In this document: positions 1-6,956 of the stretch, in pieces
How positions within the stretch are numbered: position 1 is the stretch's first letter
How the letters are laid out: each line of letters starts with the position of its first letter
DNA from: JBAVQS01 sp049694275
GTDB lineage: Bacteria; Chloroflexota; Anaerolineae; UBA4142; SHND01
Reading direction: 5' to 3'
DNA: 16,196 nucleotides
Assembly (NCBI GenBank): GCA_049694275.1
Contig: JBAVQS010000311.1
Span: 1-16,196, forward strand
Translations under genes and position numbers: made by a program
The notes under the pieces: generated by a model
What the model was told of the DNA's origin: nothing
The model's database searches: none
The model's input: the letters and a program-made list of their open reading frames with translations, nothing else

Positions 1-535
1 CCCACTCGGCAGGCAGCTCGGGCTCATTATAGAGTTGCATGTAAGGGGGCATGCCCACGCGATTGAGGATCTCGATATCGCGGCCCCACCCATTATAGCG
101 TTGAAAGGGGCGCAGGGTCTTGCGCCATACGACCATGATGCCGGCGTCCTTGAATTTGCGCGCTGCCAGTTCCAGATGGTTCTCGTCGGCATAGAGCACA
201 AGAGCCCATTTCAGGTGCAGGTCCTGCATGCGCGCAATTTGTCGGTCGAGCTCATGCTCATCATAGTACCCGGTCGCCACAAAATGGATGCCCAAGCCAT
301 TGTCTTCCGGCGGGCGCGGCCAATCCTTGAGCGCCAGCGGCGGCAAATCATCGCGCAGGGGAAGCGGCGGCGCAGGCGTCGGGATGGTTGTGGGAGTTGG
401 GGTCTCTGTCGGCGTTGGAATTTCAGTTGGAGTGGTTGTGCGTGTTGGGAGCGGTGTCTCACGTGCAACGGATGGGATGCTGCAGCCGATGAGCAACAGC
501 ATCAGCGCAGGGACGAACAGTTTTTTAGCGTACAT
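1..535 (-). CDS. Secreted lipoprotein with glycosidase-like domain (3' end outside window)
   Basis: The frame is open from the ATG at 535 to the window edge, giving 178 codons. The first residues form a lipoprotein signal peptide: MYAKK, a hydrophobic stretch, then the lipobox LIGC with the modified Cys at residue 18. Residues 27-57 are a Thr/Pro-rich spacer (TPTETPTPTT) typical of cell-surface proteins that need a flexible stalk. From about residue 80 a globular domain begins with GLGIHFVATGYYDEHELDRQ and reaches QLYNEPELP at 168-175. The Asn-Glu-Pro (170-172) resembles the acid/base motif of clan GH-A TIM-barrel glycoside hydrolases. I infer a surface-anchored glycosidase-like or sugar-binding protein; the family cannot be fixed without the missing C-terminus. 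The gene is divergent from everything else in the window. No Shine-Dalgarno is visible; see the overlapping promoter. Confidence 0.72.
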   Translation of the reverse strand, partial: MYAKKLFVPALMLLLIGCSIPSVARETPLPTRTTTPTEIPTPTETPTPTTIPTPAPPLPLRDDLPPLALKDWPRPPEDNGLGIHFVATGYYDEHELDRQIARMQDLHLKWALVLYADENHLELAARKFKDAGIMVVWRKTLRPFQRYNGWGRDIEILNRVGMPPYMQLYNEPELPAEW

Positions 536-569
536 GGGCGAATTATAGAGCATTCCCGGATTGGGGCAA
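536..569 (-). promoter_or_regulatory. Sigma-70-type promoter for a leaderless lipoprotein mRNA
   Basis: Read on the minus strand, TATAAT (plus-strand 542-547, perfect -10) is preceded after 16 bases by TTGCCC (564-569, 4 of 6 matches to the -35 consensus). Only 6 bases separate the -10 from the ATG at 535, so the predicted transcription start coincides with the start codon. This would make the message leaderless, which fits the absence of a Shine-Dalgarno. The hexamers are seen directly; promoter use is inferred. Confidence 0.55.
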
Positions 570-622
570 GGGAAGCAGTAGACAGGCCCGCAATCGGATT
601 CTGTGCTAATATAAGGTGAGAC

Positions 623-664
623 AACCGCCGGACAAAAAAGAAGAGTCATGAATTTACGGCGGTT
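623..664. repeat. Inverted repeat in the 5' region of the 700-1371 gene
   Basis: AACCGCCG (623-630) is repeated in perfect reverse complement as CGGCGGTT (657-664), with 26 bases between. The loop holds an A-rich run, a Shine-Dalgarno-like AAGAAGAG (639-645 region) and an ATG at 648 that opens an Arg-rich frame ending at 869, overlapping the gene at 700. It could be an mRNA hairpin or a protein-binding site. There is no U-run, so it is not a terminator. The rest of 536-699 holds only a weak -10-like TATAAG at 610-615 with no convincing -35. Confidence 0.4.
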
Positions 665-699
665 CCGACGTTTGAAATCGTACCTGAAGTGGGGGCAAT

Positions 700-1371
700 A
701 TGTCCAAAGGTCAACTATTAGCCGAAGGAATCTATCAACACTACGCCGATGGCACTGCCATCGGGAGCGAAACATGGCAGATCTCGCAACTCGGCCACGG
801 CGGCATCATCATCGCTTCGCGCGCCGAGTTCCAGCCTGGAACCGCGGCGAACTGGAATTTCACCTGTGAACTGGACCGCACCTGGTCGCCCCTCGCGCTG
901 ACGCTCCGCGTCGAACGGGACGGACAGGTCCAGACTTCCACGCAGCAAGTCGAAGGGGAGCGCTGGATTGCCCAGGTTGAGAGCGGTGGGACGAGCCTGA
1001 CGCATGAGCTTCCCTTTTCCAAACAGCACGAGATCGATTTCGGCTCGCCGCTCTTCAACACAGTTACCCTCTTGCGCACCCGGCTCCAGGTCGGCGCCTC
1101 CCGTGACCTCGACGTCGTTTTCATTCCCTCCGATTCTCTCACGCCTACCGCCGATGTGCAAAAGTATGAATGCCTGGCTGAGGAAAGGGGCCAATCCCCG
1201 GCAGGTGCATTCCCTGGGTTCAAGTATCGAATGACTCATCCCCAGCGCGAAGGGGCACAGGTGAACGAGTTCTGGGCGGACCGGCACGGCATTATTGTCG
1301 ACTATCGATCGCGGAATGGAACCCTCTCCGAGTTCAAGCTTGCGCGCTATCGACAGGTGGCCAGGCGCTAG
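700..1371 (+). CDS. Conserved-looking hypothetical protein, beta-rich, cytoplasmic
   Basis: This 223-aa protein has no signal peptide or membrane segment, so it is probably cytoplasmic. I do not recognise it with certainty. It alternates short hydrophobic and polar stretches typical of a beta-sheet fold: YQHYADGTAIGSETWQI at 12-28, WNFTCELDRTWSPLALTLRVERDG at 52-75 (a central strand pair), and FKYRMT then FWADRHGIIVDYRSRNG at 174-207. The tail, where a product is described relative to a reference chemistry or orientation, recalls DUF3108/LolA-like single-domain beta proteins, but this is a guess. The start is set by a TGA in frame at 685-687 and a G-rich stretch (GGGGG, 691-695) just upstream. 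It is followed after 30 bases by an SDR gene on the same strand and may be co-transcribed with it. Confidence 0.7.
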   Translation: MSKGQLLAEGIYQHYADGTAIGSETWQISQLGHGGIIIASRAEFQPGTAANWNFTCELDRTWSPLALTLRVERDGQVQTSTQQVEGERWIAQVESGGTSLTHELPFSKQHEIDFGSPLFNTVTLLRTRLQVGASRDLDVVFIPSDSLTPTADVQKYECLAEERGQSPAGAFPGFKYRMTHPQREGAQVNEFWADRHGIIVDYRSRNGTLSEFKLARYRQVARR

Positions 1372-1401
1372 CCCATTCAATAGTCAGCAATTACCATTCT
1401 C

Positions 1402-2334
1402 ATGCGTGTTTTTATCACTGGCGCATCTGGTTTACTTGGACGGGCGACGATTCGCCAAATGCGCATGCGCGGTCACGATGTCGCAGGCCTGGTACGCGAT
1501 CAGGACAGGGCAAGGTTGGTGCTAGAGTTGGGCGCAACCCCGGTCGTCGCCGATATTTTTGATCGAGAGGAAATGCGCCGCGCGGTGGAGGGGTGTGATG
1601 TCGTCATGCATCTTGCCACGGCCATCCCGAAAAAAGCCCGGCCTCAGCGAGCGGACTGGCTCCCGAATGACCGGCTGCGCCGCGAAGGGACGCAGAACCT
1701 GATCGAGGCCGCGCGCGGAAACAAGCTGCAAGCTTTTATTCTGCAGAGTGTTGCTTTTGTCTATGGCGACCGGCGCGGTGAGTGGATTACCGAAGACGAG
1801 TCACCACGCCCGGATGTCACGACGCGGTCGGCGGTTGACGCCGAAACGATGGTCCTCGCCGCGTATGACGACTTTGGCCTGCCGGGCGTCATTCTGCGGG
1901 GGGCGACCTTTTACAGCGCCGAGGCGTGGCATACCCGCGCGCTGGTCGATGCGCTCAAAAAGCGCATGTCGCCGATCATTGGGAACGGTGAACAGTACTG
2001 GCATTATATCTATGTACAGGATATGGCGAGTGCCTGTGTCCGGGCGGCAGAAACCCCCGCGCCGGGAGAAGTCTTTTTCGTAGCGGACGACTGGCCCTTT
2101 CACTCGCGAGACCTGCTTTACTTTCTCGCCGCCCAGTTGCGCGCCGAAGCCCCTTTTCACATGTCCGTCATGCTGGCGAGCCTGTTGGCTGGCCCGACGG
2201 CCGAATATCTTTCCCGCTCGGTGCGCTATCGGACCGACAAAATCAAAAAGATGCTGGGATGGACACCGCGCTATCCCACTTACCGGGAAGGGTTCGCCGA
2301 GATCTTGCCCGCGTTGGGCGTGCATCCCAAATAA
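1402..2334 (+). CDS. Atypical extended SDR / NAD-dependent epimerase-dehydratase family protein
   Basis: This 310-aa protein has an N-terminal Rossmann fold. TGASGLLG at 6-13 is the glycine-rich dinucleotide loop, VVADIFD at 48-54 carries the Asp that contacts adenine, and VMHLATA at 68-74 follows the fourth strand. SVAFVYGD (116-123) and HYIYVQDMA (201-209) are family landmarks, and the C-terminus ends with the usual LGWTPRYPTYREGF. The expected YxxxK catalytic pair is missing: the position reads TTRSAVDAETM (140-150), without Tyr or Lys. It therefore looks like an atypical SDR that may bind NAD(P) without classical catalysis, as in NADH-ubiquinone oxidoreductase 39-kDa-like or regulatory members. 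Substrate is unknown. No Shine-Dalgarno is visible before the ATG. nth starts 3 bases after its stop, so the two genes are likely co-transcribed. Confidence 0.85.
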   Translation: MRVFITGASGLLGRATIRQMRMRGHDVAGLVRDQDRARLVLELGATPVVADIFDREEMRRAVEGCDVVMHLATAIPKKARPQRADWLPNDRLRREGTQNLIEAARGNKLQAFILQSVAFVYGDRRGEWITEDESPRPDVTTRSAVDAETMVLAAYDDFGLPGVILRGATFYSAEAWHTRALVDALKKRMSPIIGNGEQYWHYIYVQDMASACVRAAETPAPGEVFFVADDWPFHSRDLLYFLAAQLRAEAPFHMSVMLASLLAGPTAEYLSRSVRYRTDKIKKMLGWTPRYPTYREGFAEILPALGVHPK

Positions 2335-2337
2335 GCA

Positions 2338-2994
2338 ATGGAACAATCTGATCTCCCAGAGCTATTCAAGCGGCTGCGCGAGGCCGCCCAAACGTGGACG
2401 ACGCCGATCGTATCGGATATGGCGCGCCACGGCGCTGCTCCCTTTGAAATACTGATCGCATCCCTGTTGAGTGCACGGACGCTCGATACGGTCACTGCGG
2501 TCGTTGCTCCGCGTCTCTTTGCGCTTGCCCGCACTCCAGAACAGATGATCCGGCTCCACACAACCGAGATCGAAAAGGCGATTCATGGGGTAGCTTTTAG
2601 CGAGACCAAATCCAAACAGATCTTGCGGATTGCACACATCCTTCTGGATGAGTATAACGGCCAGGTGCCTGATGACCTCGAGCGACTGGATGCATTGCCG
2701 GGGGTTGGGCGCAAGATCGCCAACCTCGTGATTACCGATGCCTTTAACAAGCCCGGCATCTGTGTCGATACCCATGTGCATCGCATCACCAATCGATGGG
2801 GTTATATGCACACTAAAACGCCGGACGAGACAGAACTGGCGCTGCGGGAAAAACTGCCCCCTCGCTACTGGCTCGAGATCAATGCTCTATTGGTTGCGCT
2901 CGGGCAGAATATCTGCCGTCCAACCACTCCCAATTGTTCCCACTGCCCGGTCTATGAATTCTGCGAACGGGTGGGGGTGAGCAAACAGCGCTAG
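2338..2994 (+). CDS. nth: Endonuclease III, DNA glycosylase / AP lyase
   Basis: This 218-aa protein, close to the family's usual ~211, removes oxidised pyrimidines from DNA and nicks the abasic site in base-excision repair. The helix-hairpin-helix is LDALPGVGRKIANLV (117-131), with Lys126 as the Schiff-base nucleophile. The catalytic Asp is Asp144 in VDTHVHR. The C-terminal [4Fe-4S] loop is complete, with Cys193-x6-Cys200-x2-Cys203-x5-Cys209. The segment LLSARTLD (43-50) has Arg where E. coli Nth has Gln (SAQATD), a variation more like archaeal members. The ATG lies 3 bases after the preceding stop with no clear Shine-Dalgarno, suggesting translational coupling. The promoter of the purine operon starts 4 bases after its stop codon, so no dedicated nth terminator exists; the leader terminator at 3138-3168 may serve both. 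Confidence 0.95.
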   Translation: MEQSDLPELFKRLREAAQTWTTPIVSDMARHGAAPFEILIASLLSARTLDTVTAVVAPRLFALARTPEQMIRLHTTEIEKAIHGVAFSETKSKQILRIAHILLDEYNGQVPDDLERLDALPGVGRKIANLVITDAFNKPGICVDTHVHRITNRWGYMHTKTPDETELALREKLPPRYWLEINALLVALGQNICRPTTPNCSHCPVYEFCERVGVSKQR

Positions 2995-2997
2995 CGT

Positions 2998-3025
2998 TTG
3001 ACAGTCTCGGCGTTTCTCGTATAAT
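2998..3025 (+). promoter_or_regulatory. Consensus sigma-70 promoter of the purine operon
   Basis: TTGACA at 2998-3003 and TATAAT at 3020-3025 are both perfect matches to the housekeeping consensus, separated by 16 bases. The predicted transcription start is about 3032, giving a leader of about 164 nt before purL. Such a strong promoter without an obvious operator suggests that output is set downstream, by the terminator in the leader. The -35 begins 4 bases after the nth stop. Confidence 0.85.
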
Positions 3026-3030
3026 TTGGC

Positions 3031-3123
3031 GCGAGCTGGTATATTGATGATCAGGGTTTATGGAGCAAAGACGCTCTTGATTTTAGGGCGTCAAGCTCCG
3101 CGCTTTGCGGTGAGCCAGCGCGC
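3031..3123 (+). ncRNA. Structured 5' leader of the purine operon (candidate riboswitch or attenuator sensor)
   Basis: Three pairings can be read directly. P1 closes the domain: 3031-3039 (GCGAGCUGG) pairs with 3115-3123 (CCAGCGCGC), 8 pairs with one A-G mismatch. P2 is GGAGC (3062-3066) with GCUCC (3095-3099), an AAA/AA internal loop, then GACGCUCU (3070-3077) with AGGGCGUC (3085-3092) and a UGAUUUU loop. A small hairpin, CGC-UUU-GCG (3101-3109), may sit on the 3' side. The 5' joining strand (3040-3061) is unpaired and A/U-rich. GAGCC at 3112-3116 overlaps P1 and is complementary to the terminator 3' arm (GGCUC, 3153-3157), so mutually exclusive folds are possible. I saw no guanine, PRPP/ppGpp, ZTP or THF aptamer core. 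The pairing is observed; ligand sensing is inference. The stem-bubble-stem shape also loosely recalls 6S RNA, but it is much shorter. Confidence 0.5.
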
Positions 3124-3137
3124 GTCTGTTTTTGGGT

Positions 3138-3168
3138 AGAGAGCCGCTCGGGGGCTCTCTTTTTATTT
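3138..3168 (+). terminator. Intrinsic terminator in the purine operon leader (attenuator)
   Basis: AGAGAGCC (3138-3145) and GGCTCTCT (3153-3160) form a perfect 8-bp stem with a 7-base loop, followed at once by TTTTATTT. It lies downstream of the consensus promoter and 27 bases before the purL ATG, leaving no room for another promoter. Transcription of the operon must therefore read through it, so conditional termination is the simplest explanation. It may also stop nth transcription. Confidence 0.85.
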
Positions 3169-3195
3169 CTCTGGAGACAGTTACCGGGAGCAAGG

Positions 3196-6180
3196 ATGAG
3201 TCGATCGATTGCTTGTTTGATTGTTTCCTCGCGTGTGATCCCCGATCCGCGCGCCGCCGGGCTGCTCGCGGATGCTCACGCGCTCGGCCTCCACAACCTG
3301 GTTCGCCTCGAATGCCACGATCTGTATTTTATTGAAGCAGAGACAAGCCGGGTTGACCTTGAACCGCTTGCCGTTCGCCTGCTCGTCGATCCCATCAGCC
3401 AGCAGTACCGGTGGCGCGAGCCCGGTGATGCGCAGCCAGCACAGCAGGTCATTGAAACGGCGCTGCGCCCCGGGGTGACCGATCGCGTGGCTACGGAAAT
3501 CGTGCGCGCCGCTCGCCTGCTGGGCATCCAGGGCGTCGAGCGCGCTGCCACGGGCCAGCGCTTTGTCCTGCACGGCGCGTGTCCCCTCTCAAACCAGGAA
3601 CTGGAAACACTTGCCCGCCGGCTGTTTGCCAACCCGGTTATTCAGCGATACGCGCTGGGCGAGATCGAGCCCAGCCTGCCGCACGATGCCGCTCCATCGG
3701 ACAGGGTCGATATCATTCCCCTCCGCGAGCTGAATGCCGAACAGTTGCTGACCCTCTCAGTCGAGCGCCGCGCCGCGTTGGATCTGGCCGAGATGAGTGC
3801 AATCCAAAAGTATTTCGAGCGCGAGGGCCGGGACCCGACCGACATCGAATTCGAGATGATCGCCCAGACATGGAGCGAGCACTGCATCCACAAGACCTTT
3901 AGAGCGCAGATCGACGTCGCCGCATCAGCAGCTTGGCCGGCGCAGGCGGAGCGCATCAATGGCTTGCTCCGCACCTTTATCCGCGCCGCGACGGAGCAGA
4001 TCGCCGCGCCGTGGGTACGGTCGGCATTTGTGGACAATGCGGGAATTATTGACTTTGACGAAGAGTTCGAGATTTCGTTCAAGGTCGAGACGCACAATCA
4101 CCCATCGGCTATCGAGCCGTTCGGCGGCGCCAACACCGGTATCGGCGGCGTCATTCGCGATATCCTCGGCGTATCGGCCAAGCCGATTGCTGCGACCGAT
4201 GTGCTCTGCTTTGGCCCTCAGGACCTTGCTTTGGAACAGTTGACCGAGGGCGTGCTCCACCCCCGTCGCATCCGTTCCGGCGTTGTTGCGGGCATTCAAG
4301 ACTACGGCAACAAAATCGGCATCCCGACGGTGAATGGAGCAATCCTCTATGATCCGGGCTATACCGCCAACCCCCTCGTCTTTTGCGGGTGCGTCGGAAT
4401 GGCGCCGAAAGGCAAGCATCCGCGCCAACCGCAACCGGGCGACCGGATCATCGTTCTGGGTGGTCGGACCGGTCGAGATGGGTTGCGCGGCGCGACCTTT
4501 TCGTCCATGACGATGGATGCGCAGACCGGCGAGGTCGCCGGCGCTTCAGTCCAGATTGGCGACCCGATTACGGAAAAGGGATTGGTCGAAGTCATCGTCC
4601 GGGCGCGCGATCAGGGGCTCTATCACGCCATCACCGATTGCGGGGCCGGTGGCCTCTCCTCTGCCGTCGGCGAGATGGCGCGCGAGTGTGGCGCAGCGGT
4701 GGACATGGGCCAGGTCCGTTTGAAATACAGTGGACTGTCGCCGTGGGAGATCTGGCTCTCGGAAGCGCAAGAGCGCATGGTGCTGGCCGTGCCTGAGGTT
4801 CACCTGCCTGCACTGCAGGCTCTGTGCGACGACTATGATGTCGAACTGACCGATATCGGCGCATTTGCCGCGTCGGGCCGCATCTGCGTGCGTTACGGCG
4901 AGCGGACCGTGCTCGATCTCGACGCCGAATTTCTCCACGAGGGAATTCCGCAGCGTCATCTGACCGCGATTCTTCCGCAGAAGGGGTTCGGCCTTGTCGG
5001 TAAGGCCGACGGGCGAACGGATGCCAGTGCGGTTCTCCTCGATCTACTCGCCCATCCCAACATTGCCTCCAAGGCGGATATCATCCGGGTGTACGACCAT
5101 GAAGTGCAAGGGGGGACCATTATCAAGCCGTTGACGGGGGTGATGAACGACGGACCCTCCGATGCGTGTGTGATCAAGCCGCTGGGCACGCGCGGGACGC
5201 GCGGGATTGCACTCGCATGCGGCATCAATGCTGAATTCGGCAAATACGACCCCTACCATATGGCGGTGAGCGTGGTCGACGAGGCAATTCGCAATCTGGT
5301 CGCGGTCGGCGCCAATCCGGAGCGCATTGCCCTGCTCGATAATTTTTGTTGGGGTAATCCCCTCAATCCCGAAACGCTGGGCACGCTGGTCGAAGCGGCG
5401 CGGGGCTGTTATGACGCCGCGCTCTATTATGGGACCCCGTTTATCTCCGGCAAGGATTCGCTCAACAACGAGTATCTCGGCGCCGATGGGCTGCGACATG
5501 CCATCCCCCCCACGCTCCTCATCTCGGCGATTGGCCTGGTCGAGGATATTAACCGGGCCGTGACAATGGACCTGAAAGAACCGGGTAACCTGATTTATTT
5601 GCTCGGGGCGCGTCGCCTGGAAATGTCGGGCGCACACATCAATCTCATCGACCCGCCGCTCTGTTCGCAAGAGTTTGTGGAGCAGGTCAAGCTGGAAGCT
5701 GACTGGCAAGATGGGGAGCACACGGCGACCGTCGCAGGGACTGAGTCAATCTCTGCGGGGGGTGGGGGCTGGAAACGGACGCCAGGGCTGCCGTCCGGCG
5801 CGCTCCAGCGCTATCGCGCCTTGCATCAAGCCATGTGCACAGGGCTGGTGCGCGCATGCCATGATGTGAGCGAGGGAGGCGTCGCCGTGGCAATTGCAGA
5901 AATGTGCATCGCGGGAAGGCTGGGCGCCACGCTGCAGCTAGAGACCAACGCGGAGGCGAGCCTGTTTAGCGAGGCGAATGGCAGCCTGCTGGTCGAGGTC
6001 CGCCCGAATGATGCCCCCGCCTTTGAAAAGCATTTTGAAAGGGATCAAGAGTTCTGGCGGGTAGGCGTCGTGACCGATACCGGTCGCCTGTTGTCGAGTG
6101 TTACCAATCCGTCTGCGCACGGGATATCTCTGCCGGTCGACGACCTGGTCCGCGCCTGGAGTGAGAGGGTGAGCCTATGA
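3196..6180 (+). CDS. purL: Phosphoribosylformylglycinamidine synthase, PurS-PurL fusion
   Basis: This 994-aa protein converts FGAR, ATP and ammonia to FGAM, the fourth step to IMP. Residues 7-73 and 85-153 are two PurS-like modules, each with an LG core and a closing (ANPVIQRY-type) motif: DPISQQYRW and ANPVIQRYAL. They resemble a PurS dimer joined to PurL, as in the N-terminal region of large eukaryotic/proteobacterial PurL. PurL landmarks follow: TWSEHC (225-230), FKVETHNHPSAIEPFGG (295-311), DCGAGGLSSAVGE (481-493), GTPFISGKDS (746-755) and ACHDVSEGG (887-895). There is no glutaminase domain; that is purQ, which overlaps this stop by ATGA. The segment around 823-862, ending in GTESISAGGGGWK, is longer than expected and low in complexity. 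The start is supported by GGGAG at 3186-3190, 5 bases before the ATG, and by the N-terminal PurS-like fit. Confidence 0.95.
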   Translation: MSRSIACLIVSSRVIPDPRAAGLLADAHALGLHNLVRLECHDLYFIEAETSRVDLEPLAVRLLVDPISQQYRWREPGDAQPAQQVIETALRPGVTDRVATEIVRAARLLGIQGVERAATGQRFVLHGACPLSNQELETLARRLFANPVIQRYALGEIEPSLPHDAAPSDRVDIIPLRELNAEQLLTLSVERRAALDLAEMSAIQKYFEREGRDPTDIEFEMIAQTWSEHCIHKTFRAQIDVAASAAWPAQAERINGLLRTFIRAATEQIAAPWVRSAFVDNAGIIDFDEEFEISFKVETHNHPSAIEPFGGANTGIGGVIRDILGVSAKPIAATDVLCFGPQDLALEQLTEGVLHPRRIRSGVVAGIQDYGNKIGIPTVNGAILYDPGYTANPLVFCGCVGMAPKGKHPRQPQPGDRIIVLGGRTGRDGLRGATFSSMTMDAQTGEVAGASVQIGDPITEKGLVEVIVRARDQGLYHAITDCGAGGLSSAVGEMARECGAAVDMGQVRLKYSGLSPWEIWLSEAQERMVLAVPEVHLPALQALCDDYDVELTDIGAFAASGRICVRYGERTVLDLDAEFLHEGIPQRHLTAILPQKGFGLVGKADGRTDASAVLLDLLAHPNIASKADIIRVYDHEVQGGTIIKPLTGVMNDGPSDACVIKPLGTRGTRGIALACGINAEFGKYDPYHMAVSVVDEAIRNLVAVGANPERIALLDNFCWGNPLNPETLGTLVEAARGCYDAALYYGTPFISGKDSLNNEYLGADGLRHAIPPTLLISAIGLVEDINRAVTMDLKEPGNLIYLLGARRLEMSGAHINLIDPPLCSQEFVEQVKLEADWQDGEHTATVAGTESISAGGGGWKRTPGLPSGALQRYRALHQAMCTGLVRACHDVSEGGVAVAIAEMCIAGRLGATLQLETNAEASLFSEANGSLLVEVRPNDAPAFEKHFERDQEFWRVGVVTDTGRLLSSVTNPSAHGISLPVDDLVRAWSERVSL

Positions 6181-6944
6181 CCTATCCACGCGCGCTGGTT
6201 CTGCATGCCACCGGCTCGAACCGCGACCATGAGGCCTCGCTGGCGCTCGAACTGGCCGGTGCTATGCCCGAGGTCGTGCCGCTAAATCAACTCCGCTCCT
6301 GCAAAAAACGCTGGAGCGATTACCAGATGCTTGTCATCCCCGGCGGTTTTGCTAATGCCGATGTGTTGGGCGCAGGCAAGCTGCTCGCGCTCGACCTCAA
6401 TGTCTATTTCGTCGAAGAGGTCAGCGCCTTTGTCGCCGCGGGCAAACCGGTGATCGGCATCTGCAACGGCTTTCAGGCGCTTGTCAAGGCGGGACTGCTG
6501 CCCGGCGGGCTGCCCGCCACGCTAACCTTTAACGCCTCGGGTCATTTCGAGTGCCGTTGGGTCACGCTCCGGCCTCAATCGACTCGGTGTATCTGGACGC
6601 ACGGGATGGCCGAGCCGGTCTATTGCCCCGTTGCGCATGGCGAAGGACGTTTTATGCTGAGCGATCCGGCGCAGGCGGCCGAGTTGCAGGCGCACGACCA
6701 GGTCGCTCTAGTCTATGCGCACCGCGATGGGAAGCCGGCGGGTGATGATTATCCGGATAATCCCAATGGCTCGCTCGCCGGCATTGCCGGTGTGTGTAAT
6801 TCCCAGGGCAATGTGCTGGGCCTGATGCCGCACCCCGAAGACTATATCTATACCTATCAGCATCCGCGTCATACCCGGGGGGAAAGTGCAGGTTCCGGCC
6901 TCGCGCTCTTTAGCAACGGCGTTCAGTACGCAGCCCAGTTGTAG
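6177..6944 (+). CDS. purQ: Phosphoribosylformylglycinamidine synthase, glutaminase subunit
   Basis: This 255-aa class I glutamine amidotransferase releases ammonia from glutamine for the PurSL subunit. The triad is complete: Cys96 in GICNGFQAL (the nucleophile elbow), His219 and Glu221 in LMPHPEDY. VIPGGFANAD (53-62) marks the oxyanion region near the N-terminus, and VAHGEGRFM (152-160) is another PurQ signature. The length is slightly above the ~225-aa Bacillus PurQ, closer to the larger type. The start ATG overlaps the purL stop (ATGA at 6177-6180), so the two subunits are translationally coupled, fitting 1:1 assembly. An RBS-like AAAGGA follows its stop and belongs to purC. Confidence 0.96.
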   Translation: MTYPRALVLHATGSNRDHEASLALELAGAMPEVVPLNQLRSCKKRWSDYQMLVIPGGFANADVLGAGKLLALDLNVYFVEEVSAFVAAGKPVIGICNGFQALVKAGLLPGGLPATLTFNASGHFECRWVTLRPQSTRCIWTHGMAEPVYCPVAHGEGRFMLSDPAQAAELQAHDQVALVYAHRDGKPAGDDYPDNPNGSLAGIAGVCNSQGNVLGLMPHPEDYIYTYQHPRHTRGESAGSGLALFSNGVQYAAQL

Positions 6945-6956
6945 AAAGGAATCGCA

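Noticed and set aside
607..615. Promoter for the gene at 700
   Set aside because: TAATAT/TATAAG looks like a -10, but no -35 lies at 15-19 bases; TAGACA at 579-584 is too far (22 bases or more).
35..619. Open frame on the plus strand opposite the lipoprotein gene
   Set aside because: The minus strand has a signal peptide, lipobox, Thr/Pro linker and GH-like motif in one frame; the plus frame has no family features and runs over the divergent promoter.
3031..3123. Known purine-related riboswitch (guanine, PRPP/ppGpp, ZTP, THF)
   Set aside because: The conserved cores I know for these classes could not be found by eye; a covariance-model search would be decisive.
3031..3168. Leader as a stand-alone small RNA (6S-like) rather than a purL leader
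   Set aside because: The stem-bubble-stem shape is loosely 6S-like, but it is about half the usual length, and purL would then have no promoter. Not fully excluded.
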